IMG/VR virus record: IMGVR_UViG_3300008450_000083
Span: 1-44,008 of that record
Source: a virus
DNA length: 44,008 nucleotides
Direction: 5' to 3' (one strand)
Under the pieces are notes generated by a model. The model saw only the letters and a program-made list of their open reading frames with translations, was not told the origin of the DNA and did not search any database. The position numbers and the translations under genes are program-made. Position 1 is the first letter of the stretch. Every line of letters starts with the position of its first letter. Below are positions 13,331-20,099 of the stretch, one piece after another.

Positions 13331-13983
13331 GCGGCCATCCGACGTGCGGGTTCTGCAAACTGGAGATGGGGTACGTCTGCACAGGCGCCTCGGGCTGCGT
13401 GTGGGCGGAACTGCGCAAAGCCGAAGAGGCGATGCGACGGGGCGAGCGTGCGCACACGACCCCGGCGACAGAGCCGCATCCCGATCGGGAAAATCAGGCA
13501 TCTAAGAGCGCCCCAACGGGCCACAATGTCCCGGCCGGGAAAGCGGACGGCGCTGCGTTTGACATGCTCATGCCATCCGAAACGTGGGACCACATCGTAC
13601 CGCACCCGCTGGTGCCGTATGGCTTCGCGCCGGGTGGCTACTTCTGCCGGTGCTCGGGGTGCGGGCGGGAGTTCAGCGGCGACAAGCGGGCGCATCACTG
13701 TCGGGTCTGCGCCGAGCGGCGGCTTCATGATGTGGCTGAGATCCACCGCTTGTGGGGTGAGAACCAGAGGTACATGCGCCTCCATCAAACCCAAGGCGCG
13801 AACATCCGGTTCCTGATGAAAGAGCGCGCAGCCCGCGACTTCGCCGTAGCCGATGCAGTGCGGGAGGCGGTGCTTGCGAATATGCGCGCACGATGGCCCG
13901 AAGTGACGGACGGCCTGTATCAAGACATTAGCGCCATCGACCTCGCATCCGTCATCGCCATGATCAAAGAGGACGCCCGATGA
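13327..13983 (+). CDS. Hypothetical protein with two zinc-binding segments, 218 aa
   Basis: GTG start in a GTGA overlap. N-terminal CGFCKLEMGYVC and GCVWAELRKAEEAM make one Cys cluster; a second, FCRCSGCGREFSGDKRAHHC then RVCAE (about residues 105-130), is a treble-clef-like zinc site. A low-complexity linker separates them, and a helical C-terminus (HRLWGENQRYMRLHQTQGAN) follows. I have seen similar Cys-rich phage proteins but no function is established. Confidence 0.6.
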   Translation: MSGHPTCGFCKLEMGYVCTGASGCVWAELRKAEEAMRRGERAHTTPATEPHPDRENQASKSAPTGHNVPAGKADGAAFDMLMPSETWDHIVPHPLVPYGFAPGGYFCRCSGCGREFSGDKRAHHCRVCAERRLHDVAEIHRLWGENQRYMRLHQTQGANIRFLMKERAARDFAVADAVREAVLANMRARWPEVTDGLYQDISAIDLASVIAMIKEDAR

Positions 13984-14552
13984 CCCGTCGCCGCATCAAC
14001 CGCCGGGGCCGACGACCTAATCCCCGCACTGAGGACGGCCGCATGATCCGACCGCCTGCGAACGACGAGGCCGTGATCCCGAAGGAGGCCATCGCCCAAC
14101 GCGCCCGCATCGTGGGGGAGGCAAATGCCCTCGATCACCGATCCGGCACGGCACTAGGTCAGCTACTTCATGGGGGCTACATCGACGCCCGCCAGCACGA
14201 CGCGGGCCTTCGGGTCCAGCGGGTGTGGTCCACATGGATGCGCCTAGCCGGCTGCCCGCCCATCGCCCTTGTCGCGCACGTCCAGGGGCAATCGGTGAGC
14301 GATGACGACGCCCGCGCGGCGGAAGAGTGGAACCGGGCGAAAGACGATTTCGACGCCATGGCCCGTGTCATCCGCACTCAGGATGCATCCAAGTTGGTGT
14401 GGGATGCGGTGGAAATGGTGTGCCTTGGGGCGGTGGATTTCCGCGAGAACCCCGTGATGCTGGATCGGTGGCCGATGTGGGGCAGCAGGTTCCGGGGGGC
14501 GTTGGATGATCTGGCGAGACTGTGGAAGATCAGCGCGAAGGATGCGGCGTAA
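13980..14552 (+). CDS. Conserved phage protein, 190 aa
   Basis: Basic N-terminus (MTRRRINRRGRRPNPRTEDG), then LDHRSGTALGQLLHGGYIDA and RQHDAGLRVQRVWSTWMRL, a pattern found in alphaproteobacterial phage proteins of unknown role, and a helical end (LVWDAVEMVCLGAVDFRENP, RGALDDLARLWKIS). ATGA overlap upstream. Last gene of the rightward early run before a new promoter. Confidence 0.6.
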   Translation: MTRRRINRRGRRPNPRTEDGRMIRPPANDEAVIPKEAIAQRARIVGEANALDHRSGTALGQLLHGGYIDARQHDAGLRVQRVWSTWMRLAGCPPIALVAHVQGQSVSDDDARAAEEWNRAKDDFDAMARVIRTQDASKLVWDAVEMVCLGAVDFRENPVMLDRWPMWGSRFRGALDDLARLWKISAKDAA

Positions 14553-14580
14553 AAATATATGCCAACGGCGCGCTTTCCCC

Positions 14581-14609
14581 TTGCCAGCAACCCGCCATTG
14601 GCGTACTGT
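14581..14609 (+). promoter_or_regulatory. Sigma70-type promoter
   Basis: TTGCCA (14581-14586), 17-base spacer, TACTGT (14604-14609), in the 90-base gap upstream of the 51-aa gene. The same box types (TTGCCN and TACNGT) recur in the promoters at 14969 and 29634, so these may share recognition. An ACGGAGAC ribosome-binding site follows before 14643. Confidence 0.5.
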
Positions 14610-14642
14610 CTCTTTAACGAAACGCGCACCACGGAGACACCG

Positions 14643-14798
14643 ATGACCAACATGACCGCCGCCATTTCCGCCCGCATCCTGGCCAACATCGCAGCCGGCA
14701 TGTCCATGCAGGACGCCATCGACGCGGTGCTGGGCGCCGGGACGTTCGCCAAGATTGCCGGCGACGTGTACGACGCGCTGAGGGGGGAGGCGGCATGA
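14643..14798 (+). CDS. Small hypothetical protein, 51 aa
   Basis: MTNMTAAISARILANIAAGM, then SMQDAIDAVLGAGTFAKIAG. Short, helical, no Cys. First gene after a promoter and translationally coupled (ATGA) to the HTH gene behind it. Function unknown. Confidence 0.6.
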   Translation: MTNMTAAISARILANIAAGMSMQDAIDAVLGAGTFAKIAGDVYDALRGEAA

Positions 14799-14968
14799 TC
14801 CCCGCCGACCTCCTCGCATGGCGTAACCGCCTCGGGCTATCCCAGTCCGGGGCGGCGGCGCGTTTGAACACCTCCGTAGACACGTACCAGAACTGGGAAC
14901 AGGGCCGGCGGCGCATCCCCGGCGTGGTGGAAGTGGCGATGCAAGCCGTGAGCAAAGAGACGGCCTAG
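14795..14968 (+). CDS. XRE-type HTH protein, 57 aa
   Basis: MIPADLLAWRNRLGLSQSGA then AARLNTSVDTYQNWEQGRRR IPG is split here as a Cro/C1-type helix-turn-helix: LAWRNRLGLSQ, AAARLNTSVDTY, and NWEQGRR. Length is just the domain. Probably a small regulator of the adjacent genes. Its TAG stop is two bases before the -35 box of the next promoter module. Confidence 0.75.
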   Translation: MIPADLLAWRNRLGLSQSGAAARLNTSVDTYQNWEQGRRRIPGVVEVAMQAVSKETA

Positions 14969-14997
14969 TTGCCCCACCCCTTCGAACATGGTACGGT
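14969..14997 (+). promoter_or_regulatory. Module A: promoter with conserved start-site element
   Basis: TTGCCC (14969-14974), 17 bases, TACGGT (14992-14997), then AAATTGAGAAT at 14999-15009 spanning the predicted start near 15004. The stretch TTCGAACATGGTACGGT is identical in module B at 29634, and the start-site element also occurs in module C at 38742. Confidence 0.6.
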
Positions 14998-15019
14998 CAA
15001 ATTGAGAATAGGGATTCGT

Positions 15020-15055
15020 GGGCGCCGGGGGATACCTTTGGCGCCCTTCGCTTTT
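15020..15055 (+). terminator. Module A: promoter-proximal terminator
   Basis: GGGCGCC (15020-15026) pairs with GGCGCCC (15040-15046), followed by TTCGCTTTT. A transcript from the module A promoter would end here after about 50 bases unless polymerase reads through to the 85-aa gene at 15102. Confidence 0.55.
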
Positions 15056-15101
15056 CCGGCCCTCGCGCCGCGCCTCTCTCACTCCATCCCCGGAGACGTA
15101 C

Positions 15102-15359
15102 ATGCGTATCGAGACTGCGGACCAGATCGCCGTAGTGGCGGATACCGATGGCGGGCTGCTGATGCAGTTCGGCCCGACGACGGTCGAGCTGTCCCCGGCC
15201 GAGGCCGAGGCGTTCGTGATCGCGCTTTCGGATGCCCTGCCCGACACGGACGGGGACGTCGATTGCGACGCCGACGAGTGCGAGGACTGCGATTGTGAGG
15301 TCGAGATCGACGCCGAGACGCTCGGCCTGATCATCATCGACGCCCTCACCCGGAAGTAA
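15102..15359 (+). CDS. Acidic hypothetical protein, 85 aa
   Basis: Starts MRIETADQIAVVADTDGGLL. A beta-rich N-terminal half (LLMQFGPTTVELSPAEAEAF) is followed by a very acidic Cys-containing loop (DGDVDCDADECEDCDCEVEI) and a final helix. The four closely spaced cysteines among aspartates could bind a divalent metal. CGGAGAC ribosome-binding site. Expressed only if module A's terminator is passed or from upstream. Confidence 0.6.
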   Translation: MRIETADQIAVVADTDGGLLMQFGPTTVELSPAEAEAFVIALSDALPDTDGDVDCDADECEDCDCEVEIDAETLGLIIIDALTRK

Positions 15360-15363
15360 GGCG

Positions 15364-15552
15364 ATGGACCGGGTGGTTCTCAAACAGCGCGCCTACGACG
15401 GCGCCTATGAGGTCCACGCTTACATCCGCCATCGCAACACCGAAGACCCGTCTCCCGTGTGGACGACGGTCGGGGTATTCGGGCGATCGGACGATGCAGA
15501 GAAATGCCGGGCAACCTGGGCCCGCCGAGTGAACGGAGGAAAGCCGAAATGA
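15364..15552 (+). CDS. Hypothetical protein, 62 aa
   Basis: MDRVVLKQRAYDGAYEVHAY, ending WARRVNGGKPK. Alternating hydrophobic pattern suggests a small beta-sheet protein. Four bases after the preceding gene, ATGA overlap with the next. Confidence 0.55.
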   Translation: MDRVVLKQRAYDGAYEVHAYIRHRNTEDPSPVWTTVGVFGRSDDAEKCRATWARRVNGGKPK

Positions 15553-15803
15553 CCCGCTACGTAAACATCAACACCCCCGCCGCGGAGAAGTACGCGGGCA
15601 AGCGCACCGTGGAAAGCGCCGCTCGCATGGGCGATGGCTACCGGGGCCGGAAGATCTACGGCTCTCAGTCCGACGCCCGCATGGGAAGCTACGGCGTCTA
15701 TTCCATGGGATACGAGCCTTCCGACGCCGGCCGTGCTGGAAAGGCCGCCAAGCCGACGCAATCCAGCCGCATCGACATGATGGATGGCGAGAGGGATTAT
15801 TAA
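15549..15803 (+). CDS. Gly/Tyr-rich hypothetical protein, 84 aa
   Basis: MTRYVNINTPAAEKYAGKRT, with repeated Tyr/Gly/Arg/Met (GDGYRGRKIYGSQSDARMGS, YGVYSMGYEPSD). Probably largely disordered; no domain recognised. Ends nine bases before a hairpin shared with the convergent minus-strand genes. Confidence 0.5.
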   Translation: MTRYVNINTPAAEKYAGKRTVESAARMGDGYRGRKIYGSQSDARMGSYGVYSMGYEPSDAGRAGKAAKPTQSSRIDMMDGERDY

Positions 15804-15831
15804 ACGAGAAACCCCCGCACTGTGGCGGGGG
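15802..15831 (-). terminator. Terminator for the minus-strand trio
   Basis: CCCCCGC (15812-15818) pairs with GCGGGGG (15825-15831). Read leftward, the hairpin is followed by TTTCTCGTTTAA, a fair U-rich tail, so it should stop transcripts of the 15838-16614 genes. Rightward no T-run follows, so it is weaker for the plus-strand genes. Confidence 0.6.
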
Positions 15832-15837
15832 CGTCTG

Positions 15838-16044
15838 TCAGGACATTTCGGGGAGGTTGAACGAAATCGCGGCGCAGGCGAGCGCCACGGTTTTGGGAAT
15901 GACGACGGGCCGGTTGTCAGGCGCACGGCGCTTCCCGGCTTCGTAAAGAACGATGGTTGCGACGGAGACCCCAAGGGCATCGGCCGCTTCCCGGCGTGAC
16001 AGGCGACGATGCGCCCGCCACGCCTTGAAGGTTTCGGGGGTCAT
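15838..16044 (-). CDS. XRE-type HTH protein, 68 aa
   Basis: MTPETFKAWRAHRRLSRREA, ADALGVSVATIVLYEAGKRR: a Cro/C1-type helix-turn-helix with the Ser/Thr recognition helix (SVATIVLYE). The C-terminus IPKTVALACAAISFNL is a typical last helix. Start chosen at the ATGA overlap with the upstream minus-strand gene; a longer frame start at 16083 lies within that gene. Candidate regulator of the 16.6-16.76 kb divergent promoters. Confidence 0.75.
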   Translation of the reverse strand: MTPETFKAWRAHRRLSRREAADALGVSVATIVLYEAGKRRAPDNRPVVIPKTVALACAAISFNLPEMS

Positions 16045-16322
16045 TCGTCGCCTCGCAGACGATAGATCAAAACGCCGCCGCACTCATGCCGGCCCAAACG
16101 ATCCGCCTCGGACGCCGTCACGTCACACCAGCACTCGATGCAGTTATAACCGTCGGGCACGTTGCCAACGTTGGTTCCACCAGCACGCTCTGGGCGGAGC
16201 GAGCCGACCTTGAGTCGGCGCCGGGCGTAGGCGCGCGCTTCCGCCAAGGTGGCGTGGGACGTCTCGTCCCTGTTTCCGTAGCCGTCCGACCCGAAGGTCT
16301 CGGTCATGAATTTGCTGACCAT
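16041..16322 (-). CDS. Hypothetical protein with zinc-ribbon-like end, 93 aa
   Basis: MVSKFMTETFGSDGYGNRDE, then a helix (TLAEARAYARRRLKVGSL) and CIECWCDVTASEADRLGRHE CGG is split as CIECWC and HECGG, possible metal ligands. AGGAGGAACC stands before the ATG. Function unknown. Confidence 0.55.
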   Translation of the reverse strand: MVSKFMTETFGSDGYGNRDETSHATLAEARAYARRRLKVGSLRPERAGGTNVGNVPDGYNCIECWCDVTASEADRLGRHECGGVLIYRLRGDE

Positions 16323-16362
16323 TGGTTCCTCCTGCGTTGAATGGGGTCTCTCTACCACCCTA

Positions 16363-16390
16363 AGCCCCGCCGGATGATCCGGTCGGGGCT
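16363..16390. other. Strong hairpin between minus-strand genes
   Basis: AGCCCCG (16363-16369) pairs with CGGGGCT (16384-16390), extended by CCGGA/TCCGG inside. No U-tract follows in either direction, so a factor-independent terminator is doubtful. It may separate expression of the 67-aa gene from the two downstream genes or protect mRNA ends. Confidence 0.5.
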
Positions 16391-16410
16391 GGTGGGGGAG
16401 TGGGGTGGGG

Positions 16411-16614
16411 TCAGTCTTCGCGAACAAGGTGGCTCTGGCGCACCCACACGCGCTGGCCGTTGTCAAACTTGACTTCCACGTAGCCCTTGCTCCAATCCTT
16501 GGCATTGGAGACGCGGTGCGCCCACCCGCAGTCGCCATCGACGGTGCTGCGGACCCGGATCGGGGTGCCGGCCTTGTAGGCAGCGCGGACTTCGATAGCG
16601 GTCAGGCGGGCCAT
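16411..16614 (-). CDS. Hypothetical protein, 67 aa, SH3-like pattern
   Basis: MARLTAIEVRAAYKAGTPIR, then VRSTVDGDCGWAHRVSN and KGYVEVKFDNGQRVWVRQSH. The alternating beta pattern with VEVKFDNG and VWVRQSHL resembles a small SH3/KOW-type barrel; fold is inference. First gene behind the leftward promoter at 16661-16689. Confidence 0.55.
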   Translation of the reverse strand: MARLTAIEVRAAYKAGTPIRVRSTVDGDCGWAHRVSNAKDWSKGYVEVKFDNGQRVWVRQSHLVRED

Positions 16615-16660
16615 GGTGTTCTCCGTTGGTGTGGGGCGCTGCCCCGTTGCTGATGAGAGG

Positions 16661-16689
16661 AATGTAGCGCACTGAGTGCATGTCGTCAA
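16661..16689 (-). promoter_or_regulatory. Leftward promoter with internal palindrome
   Basis: On the minus strand TTGACG (16689-16684), 17 bases, TACATT (16666-16661). The spacer holds GCACTGAGTGC (16669-16679), a 5-1-5 palindrome placed where a repressor would block polymerase. It drives the three minus-strand genes ending at 15838. Confidence 0.6.
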
Positions 16690-16743
16690 CGATGAAATCG
16701 CCGCCTCGATAACATTTTGTCTGGCCGGTAGCGTCGCATCGCG

Positions 16744-16756
16744 TATAATTGCCTCA
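16744..16756 (+). promoter_or_regulatory. Rightward promoter for a leaderless HTH mRNA
   Basis: A perfect TATAAT (16744-16749) lies six bases before the ATG at 16756, so the predicted start site is the A of the start codon. The -35 region is weak (TGGCCG with a 16-base spacer). There is no room for a ribosome-binding site. Confidence 0.55.
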
Positions 16757-16989
16757 TGACGGGAGCCGAACTGAAGGCGGCCTTGAGCCGCATGGGTATG
16801 AGCCAGCGCGCGTTTAGCCGCTTGCTCACCCGATACGCAGTGGGTAGCGAGGTCACGGCGGCGACGGTCAACCGCTGGTGCATGGGCGAACATCCGGTCC
16901 CTGGGGCGGTGGCGCTGTCCATCGCGCTGCTGGACCTGATGCGGGATCAGGCCGACCGGCTGGCCGAGTTCATCGGAGACGCCCGATGA
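16756..16989 (+). CDS. HTH regulator, 77 aa
   Basis: MTGAELKAALSRMGMSQRAF, SRLLTRYAVGSEVTAATVNR, WCMGEHPVPGAVALSIALLD: a Cro/C1-like helix-turn-helix with an insertion between helices, the pattern of small phage YdaS/XRE-type proteins. Predicted to be translated from a leaderless mRNA like lambda cI from PRM. It faces the minus-strand trio and probably binds the palindrome in the shared promoter region. ATGA overlap with the HNH gene. Confidence 0.7.
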   Translation: MTGAELKAALSRMGMSQRAFSRLLTRYAVGSEVTAATVNRWCMGEHPVPGAVALSIALLDLMRDQADRLAEFIGDAR

Positions 16990-17465
16990 CGACAGGTCTT
17001 CAGCCCTATCACCTCGCGTGGCTGTCGGCGCACCCGAAGCGCACTGAGGCATGGTTGCGCGAGCGCATCGCTGATGGGTTCCAAGTCCACCACCTTGACC
17101 ACAACCCAGGCAACAACGACCCCGCGAACCTCGTCCTGATCGAAGGCGAGGATCACATGCACGTACACAATCTGGCGGGCGGCACGCAGTTCCGTGGTCT
17201 GGTTGAGATGGCGCGCGAGGGCATGGCCAATCCAAATCGCCAGAAACGGAAGGTTCGCAACCCGCACAAAGAGGCTCGCGAAAAAGAGCGGGCTGACTTC
17301 AATTTGGGCTGGAAAACATACGGATTGATAGTCAGCAAGCTGGCTACGATTGAAACATTGGAAGCGGAAGACAAAGCGTCTGGTGGCCCTGATCGCGTGC
17401 ACTTGGCACAGATCTATGCGGCGCAGACCAGAATTCCGTGGCCACCACGAACAATCAACTGGTGA
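16986..17465 (+). CDS. HNH-type endonuclease, 159 aa
   Basis: MTTGLQPYHLAWLSAHPKRT, then FQVHHLDHNPGNNDPANLVL followed by GEDHMHVHN: the HH-D-N-H arrangement of an HNH (beta-beta-alpha metal) nuclease, with HHLDHNPGNNDP as the core. Phage HNH proteins next to terminases assist DNA packaging or act as homing enzymes. The C-terminal part is basic (RQKRKVRNPHKEAREKER). It directly precedes the terminase genes. Confidence 0.8.
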   Translation: MTTGLQPYHLAWLSAHPKRTEAWLRERIADGFQVHHLDHNPGNNDPANLVLIEGEDHMHVHNLAGGTQFRGLVEMAREGMANPNRQKRKVRNPHKEAREKERADFNLGWKTYGLIVSKLATIETLEAEDKASGGPDRVHLAQIYAAQTRIPWPPRTINW

Positions 17466-17854
17466 AAGAGGGACGCCACCCGAAAGGGCGCGTCGAGACG
17501 GCGATGACCGTAGGACGTCCGACCAAGTACGACCCCGCCTATTGCCAGATGGTCGAGGAGATCATGGGGCAGGGGTACAGCCTCACCGCCTTCGCCGGCC
17601 ACATCGGCGTGAGCAAAGAGACGGTGTACAACTGGACCCGCGAACATCCTGAGTTTCTTGGCGCGGTATCGCGTGCGAGGCCGAAACGCCTTGCCCAGCT
17701 AGAGCGGCAATTGCTCGCGGGTGAGACGGGGCCGAAGGTGACTGCGTTCATGTTCGCCTTGAAGAACGCCGACGCTGACGAGTGGCGCGACAAGCAGTCC
17801 GTGGAAAGCACGGTCACCGTCCGCCATGAGGACGCGCTAAAGGCCCTGGGATGA
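17462..17854 (+). CDS. Terminase small subunit (putative)
   Basis: Contains VGRPTKYDPAYCQMVEEIMG, then SLTAFAGHIGVSKETVYNWT, an HTH with the GRPTKYDP lead-in common to small terminases and packaging regulators, and EHPEFLGAVSRARPKRLAQL. Directly upstream of the large subunit with an ATGA overlap, the standard order. The GTG at 17462 gives a GTGA overlap with the HNH gene, the coupling used elsewhere here; ATG at 17504 is the alternative. It would recognise the packaging site. Confidence 0.75.
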   Translation: MKEGRHPKGRVETAMTVGRPTKYDPAYCQMVEEIMGQGYSLTAFAGHIGVSKETVYNWTREHPEFLGAVSRARPKRLAQLERQLLAGETGPKVTAFMFALKNADADEWRDKQSVESTVTVRHEDALKALG

Positions 17855-19356
17855 CGCCGGAAGAGACGGAGATCCGGCGGAAACTGCGGGACAACTTCCC
17901 TCACTACGCTTCCCGGTGCCTCAACATCAGAACCAAGGCTGGCAAGGTCGAGCGGCTTGAACTGAACGCGGCGCAGTTGCTTATCCATGAACGGATTGAG
18001 GCGCAGCGGGCCGAAACGGGCAAGGTCCGCGCGATCATCCTGAAGGGCCGGCAACAGGGGTGCAGCACCTATGTCGAGGCGCGGTACTACTGGCGGGTCA
18101 CGCATCGGTCGGGCGTGCGGGCGTTCATCCTCACTCATGAAGCCGAGGCGACGAACAACCTCTTCGACATGGCGGTTCGCTATCATGAGAACTGCCCCGA
18201 CCCGGTGCGGCCGAGCACGGGTGCCGCGAACGCCAAGGAACTGATCTTCGACAAGCTGGACAGCGGGTACAAAGTCGGGACGGCGGGCACCAAGGGCGTG
18301 GGACGGTCCTCCACGATCCAGTATTTCCATGGCTCGGAGGTCGGCTTTTGGCCCTTCGCCCATGAGCACGCCGCCGGGGTGATGCAGGCCATTCCCGACG
18401 CCCCGGATACCGAAGTCATCCTGGAGAGCACGGCCAACGGGGTCGGGAACTTCTACCACGAACAATGGACCAAGGCCGTCGCGGGGGAGAGCGAGTTTAT
18501 CGCGATCTTCGTGCCGTGGTTCCTGCAACCTGAGTACCGATCGCCGGCCCCGAAGGACATCGTTCTGGACGAGGGCGAGGCGGAACTGGTCGGCGCCTAC
18601 GGGCTGGATCTAGACCAGATCGCATGGCGCCGGAAGAAGGTCGCGGAACTCGGGTCGGTCGAACTCTTCCGCCAAGAATACCCGTGCTCGCCCGACGAGG
18701 CATTCCAGACCTCGATCGAACATGCGGTCGTGCCCATCGAATTGGTGCGGTCGGCCATCAACCGGAACGTCGGGCAGGCGGGCTATCGGCGTGTGTGGGG
18801 TCTGGACGTTGCGCGTAGCCTGACGGGGGACCGGACGGCATTGGCGAAGCGGTGGGGCAACACGCTCCTCGAGCCGGTGAAGTGGTGGCGGCTTCCCGAC
18901 CTGATGCAGATCGCGGGCACGGTCTATCAGGAATACTTGGCGGCCGAAGAGAAGCCCGACGAGATTTGCGTGGACGTGATCGGCTTCGGCGCTGGCGTCG
19001 TGGACCGGCTCAACGAGATGGGCCTGCCGGTGACGGGCATCAACGTTGCGGAAAGCCCGAGCGTTGACGGCGCGAAATACATGCGGCTGCGCGACGAACT
19101 GTGGTTCAAGGCGCGGGAGTGGTTCGAGGGCCGGGATGTTCGGATGCCCCCGGACGAGGCCCTGATCGGTGAACTGACGGGTGTCAAGTACAAGATCACG
19201 TCGTCGGGGAAGCTGCAGGTCGAGGGCAAGGACGAGATGAAGGCGCGGGGCCTACGGTCGCCGGATTTGGCCGACGCATTCAATTTGACCCTATCGGCTT
19301 CGGACATGCCGCCTCAAACGACGTCGTACCAGCCCCCATCCTATTGGGACAGCTAA
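17851..19356 (+). CDS. terL: Terminase large subunit
   Basis: The 501-aa packaging motor has an ATPase domain with a Walker A-like GRQQGCST (66-73) and Walker B EVILEST (188-194, catalytic Glu192), then the RNase H-like nuclease domain with acidic residues at Asp319 (WGLDVARSLTGDRTA), Asp375 (ICVDVIGFGAG) and Asp472/475 (RSPDLADAF). It pumps DNA into proheads through the portal and cuts the concatemer. Length is normal. Start is in an ATGA overlap with the small subunit. Confidence 0.92.
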   Translation: MTPEETEIRRKLRDNFPHYASRCLNIRTKAGKVERLELNAAQLLIHERIEAQRAETGKVRAIILKGRQQGCSTYVEARYYWRVTHRSGVRAFILTHEAEATNNLFDMAVRYHENCPDPVRPSTGAANAKELIFDKLDSGYKVGTAGTKGVGRSSTIQYFHGSEVGFWPFAHEHAAGVMQAIPDAPDTEVILESTANGVGNFYHEQWTKAVAGESEFIAIFVPWFLQPEYRSPAPKDIVLDEGEAELVGAYGLDLDQIAWRRKKVAELGSVELFRQEYPCSPDEAFQTSIEHAVVPIELVRSAINRNVGQAGYRRVWGLDVARSLTGDRTALAKRWGNTLLEPVKWWRLPDLMQIAGTVYQEYLAAEEKPDEICVDVIGFGAGVVDRLNEMGLPVTGINVAESPSVDGAKYMRLRDELWFKAREWFEGRDVRMPPDEALIGELTGVKYKITSSGKLQVEGKDEMKARGLRSPDLADAFNLTLSASDMPPQTTSYQPPSYWDS

Positions 19357-19415
19357 CCGGCTATCCATCGGACGCCGGATGACGCCTTCGGGCGATTTCA
19401 CCAACGGAGAGAGCA

Positions 19416-19691
19416 ATGGGATATGTCGTGGACCCGGCGCGCATGGCGCTGGTGGAGGATGTCGTGCGGCTCCATGCGGAGTTTGGCGCGCTGCTGGACC
19501 GGATTGCCGATGCGGTTGACCCGGCGAAGCGCATTCTTGACCCGTGTGAGAGCGCGCGCGGAAAGTTGAACGCCATTCGCGACGCAGCCCTTGGCCTCGC
19601 TGTGCATAACGCTGCCCGCCCACATGAGGGAGCGTCCCTTCGCGAGATGATCGAAGCGCACTACACCGCGACGATGACGACGGAGGGCTGA
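19416..19691 (+). CDS. Small helical protein, 91 aa (possible Acb2-like hairpin)
   Basis: MGYVVDPARMALVEDVVRLH, AEFGALLDRIADAVDP and ESARGKLNAIRDAALGLAVH NAARP is read as two long helices joined by a loop. The layout (xVGAL-like helix, then a second helix ending with an xxRAxARP-like tail) is reminiscent of the Acb2/Tad1 hairpin family that sequesters cyclic nucleotide signals, but sequence similarity is weak and this is a guess. Good AACGGAGAG site before the ATG. Could as well be a structural accessory protein. Confidence 0.6.
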   Translation: MGYVVDPARMALVEDVVRLHAEFGALLDRIADAVDPAKRILDPCESARGKLNAIRDAALGLAVHNAARPHEGASLREMIEAHYTATMTTEG

Positions 19692-19694
19692 CCC

Positions 19695-20099
19695 ATGTTC
19701 CCCACGTTTGATGCATGGCGTAGCGCCGTGCGGCACAGCTACGCGCACAAGGTCATCGACAAGGCCAAGAGCCCTGACGAGATTGAGCCTTACATGGCCG
19801 AGTTGGACAAAGCCCTTGGTCTCACTGAGGAGCGGTTCAACGCCTTCCGCGACGCCAACATCAAGTACGTGGATGATGCCGCCGAGGCCCGAGCCAAGTT
19901 GGAAGATGCGTATCAGAAGATGCGCGGCACTTACCACGGCGACCTCAAGGCCGACGAGCGCAAAGAGTTCAGCAGCATTTACGGCGAAGTCCTTTGTGCT
20001 TTTCGCAAGGCGAACCGGGCGCTGGACAGGGCGTTTGACCCTGCGGATGGCGGCATTGATCCCAACGTCGGCCGCCCGTGGTGGCAGAGGTTCCGCTGA
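19695..20099 (+). CDS. Hypothetical protein, 134 aa
   Basis: MFPTFDAWRSAVRHSYAHKV, highly helical and charged (AEARAKLEDAYQKMRGTYHG, KEFSSIYGEVLCAFRKANRA). No domain recognised. Overlaps the histidine-phosphatase gene as TGATG, so expression is linked to it. Confidence 0.6.
   Translation: MFPTFDAWRSAVRHSYAHKVIDKAKSPDEIEPYMAELDKALGLTEERFNAFRDANIKYVDDAAEARAKLEDAYQKMRGTYHGDLKADERKEFSSIYGEVLCAFRKANRALDRAFDPADGGIDPNVGRPWWQRFR

Noticed and set aside
14581-14609. Fourth copy of the AAATTGAGAAT module
   Set aside because: The promoter boxes resemble modules A and B, but neither AAATTGAGAAT nor a terminator follows, so it is listed as an ordinary promoter.
16363-16390. Intrinsic terminator between minus-strand genes
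   Set aside because: The hairpin is strong, but no run of Ts follows on either strand.
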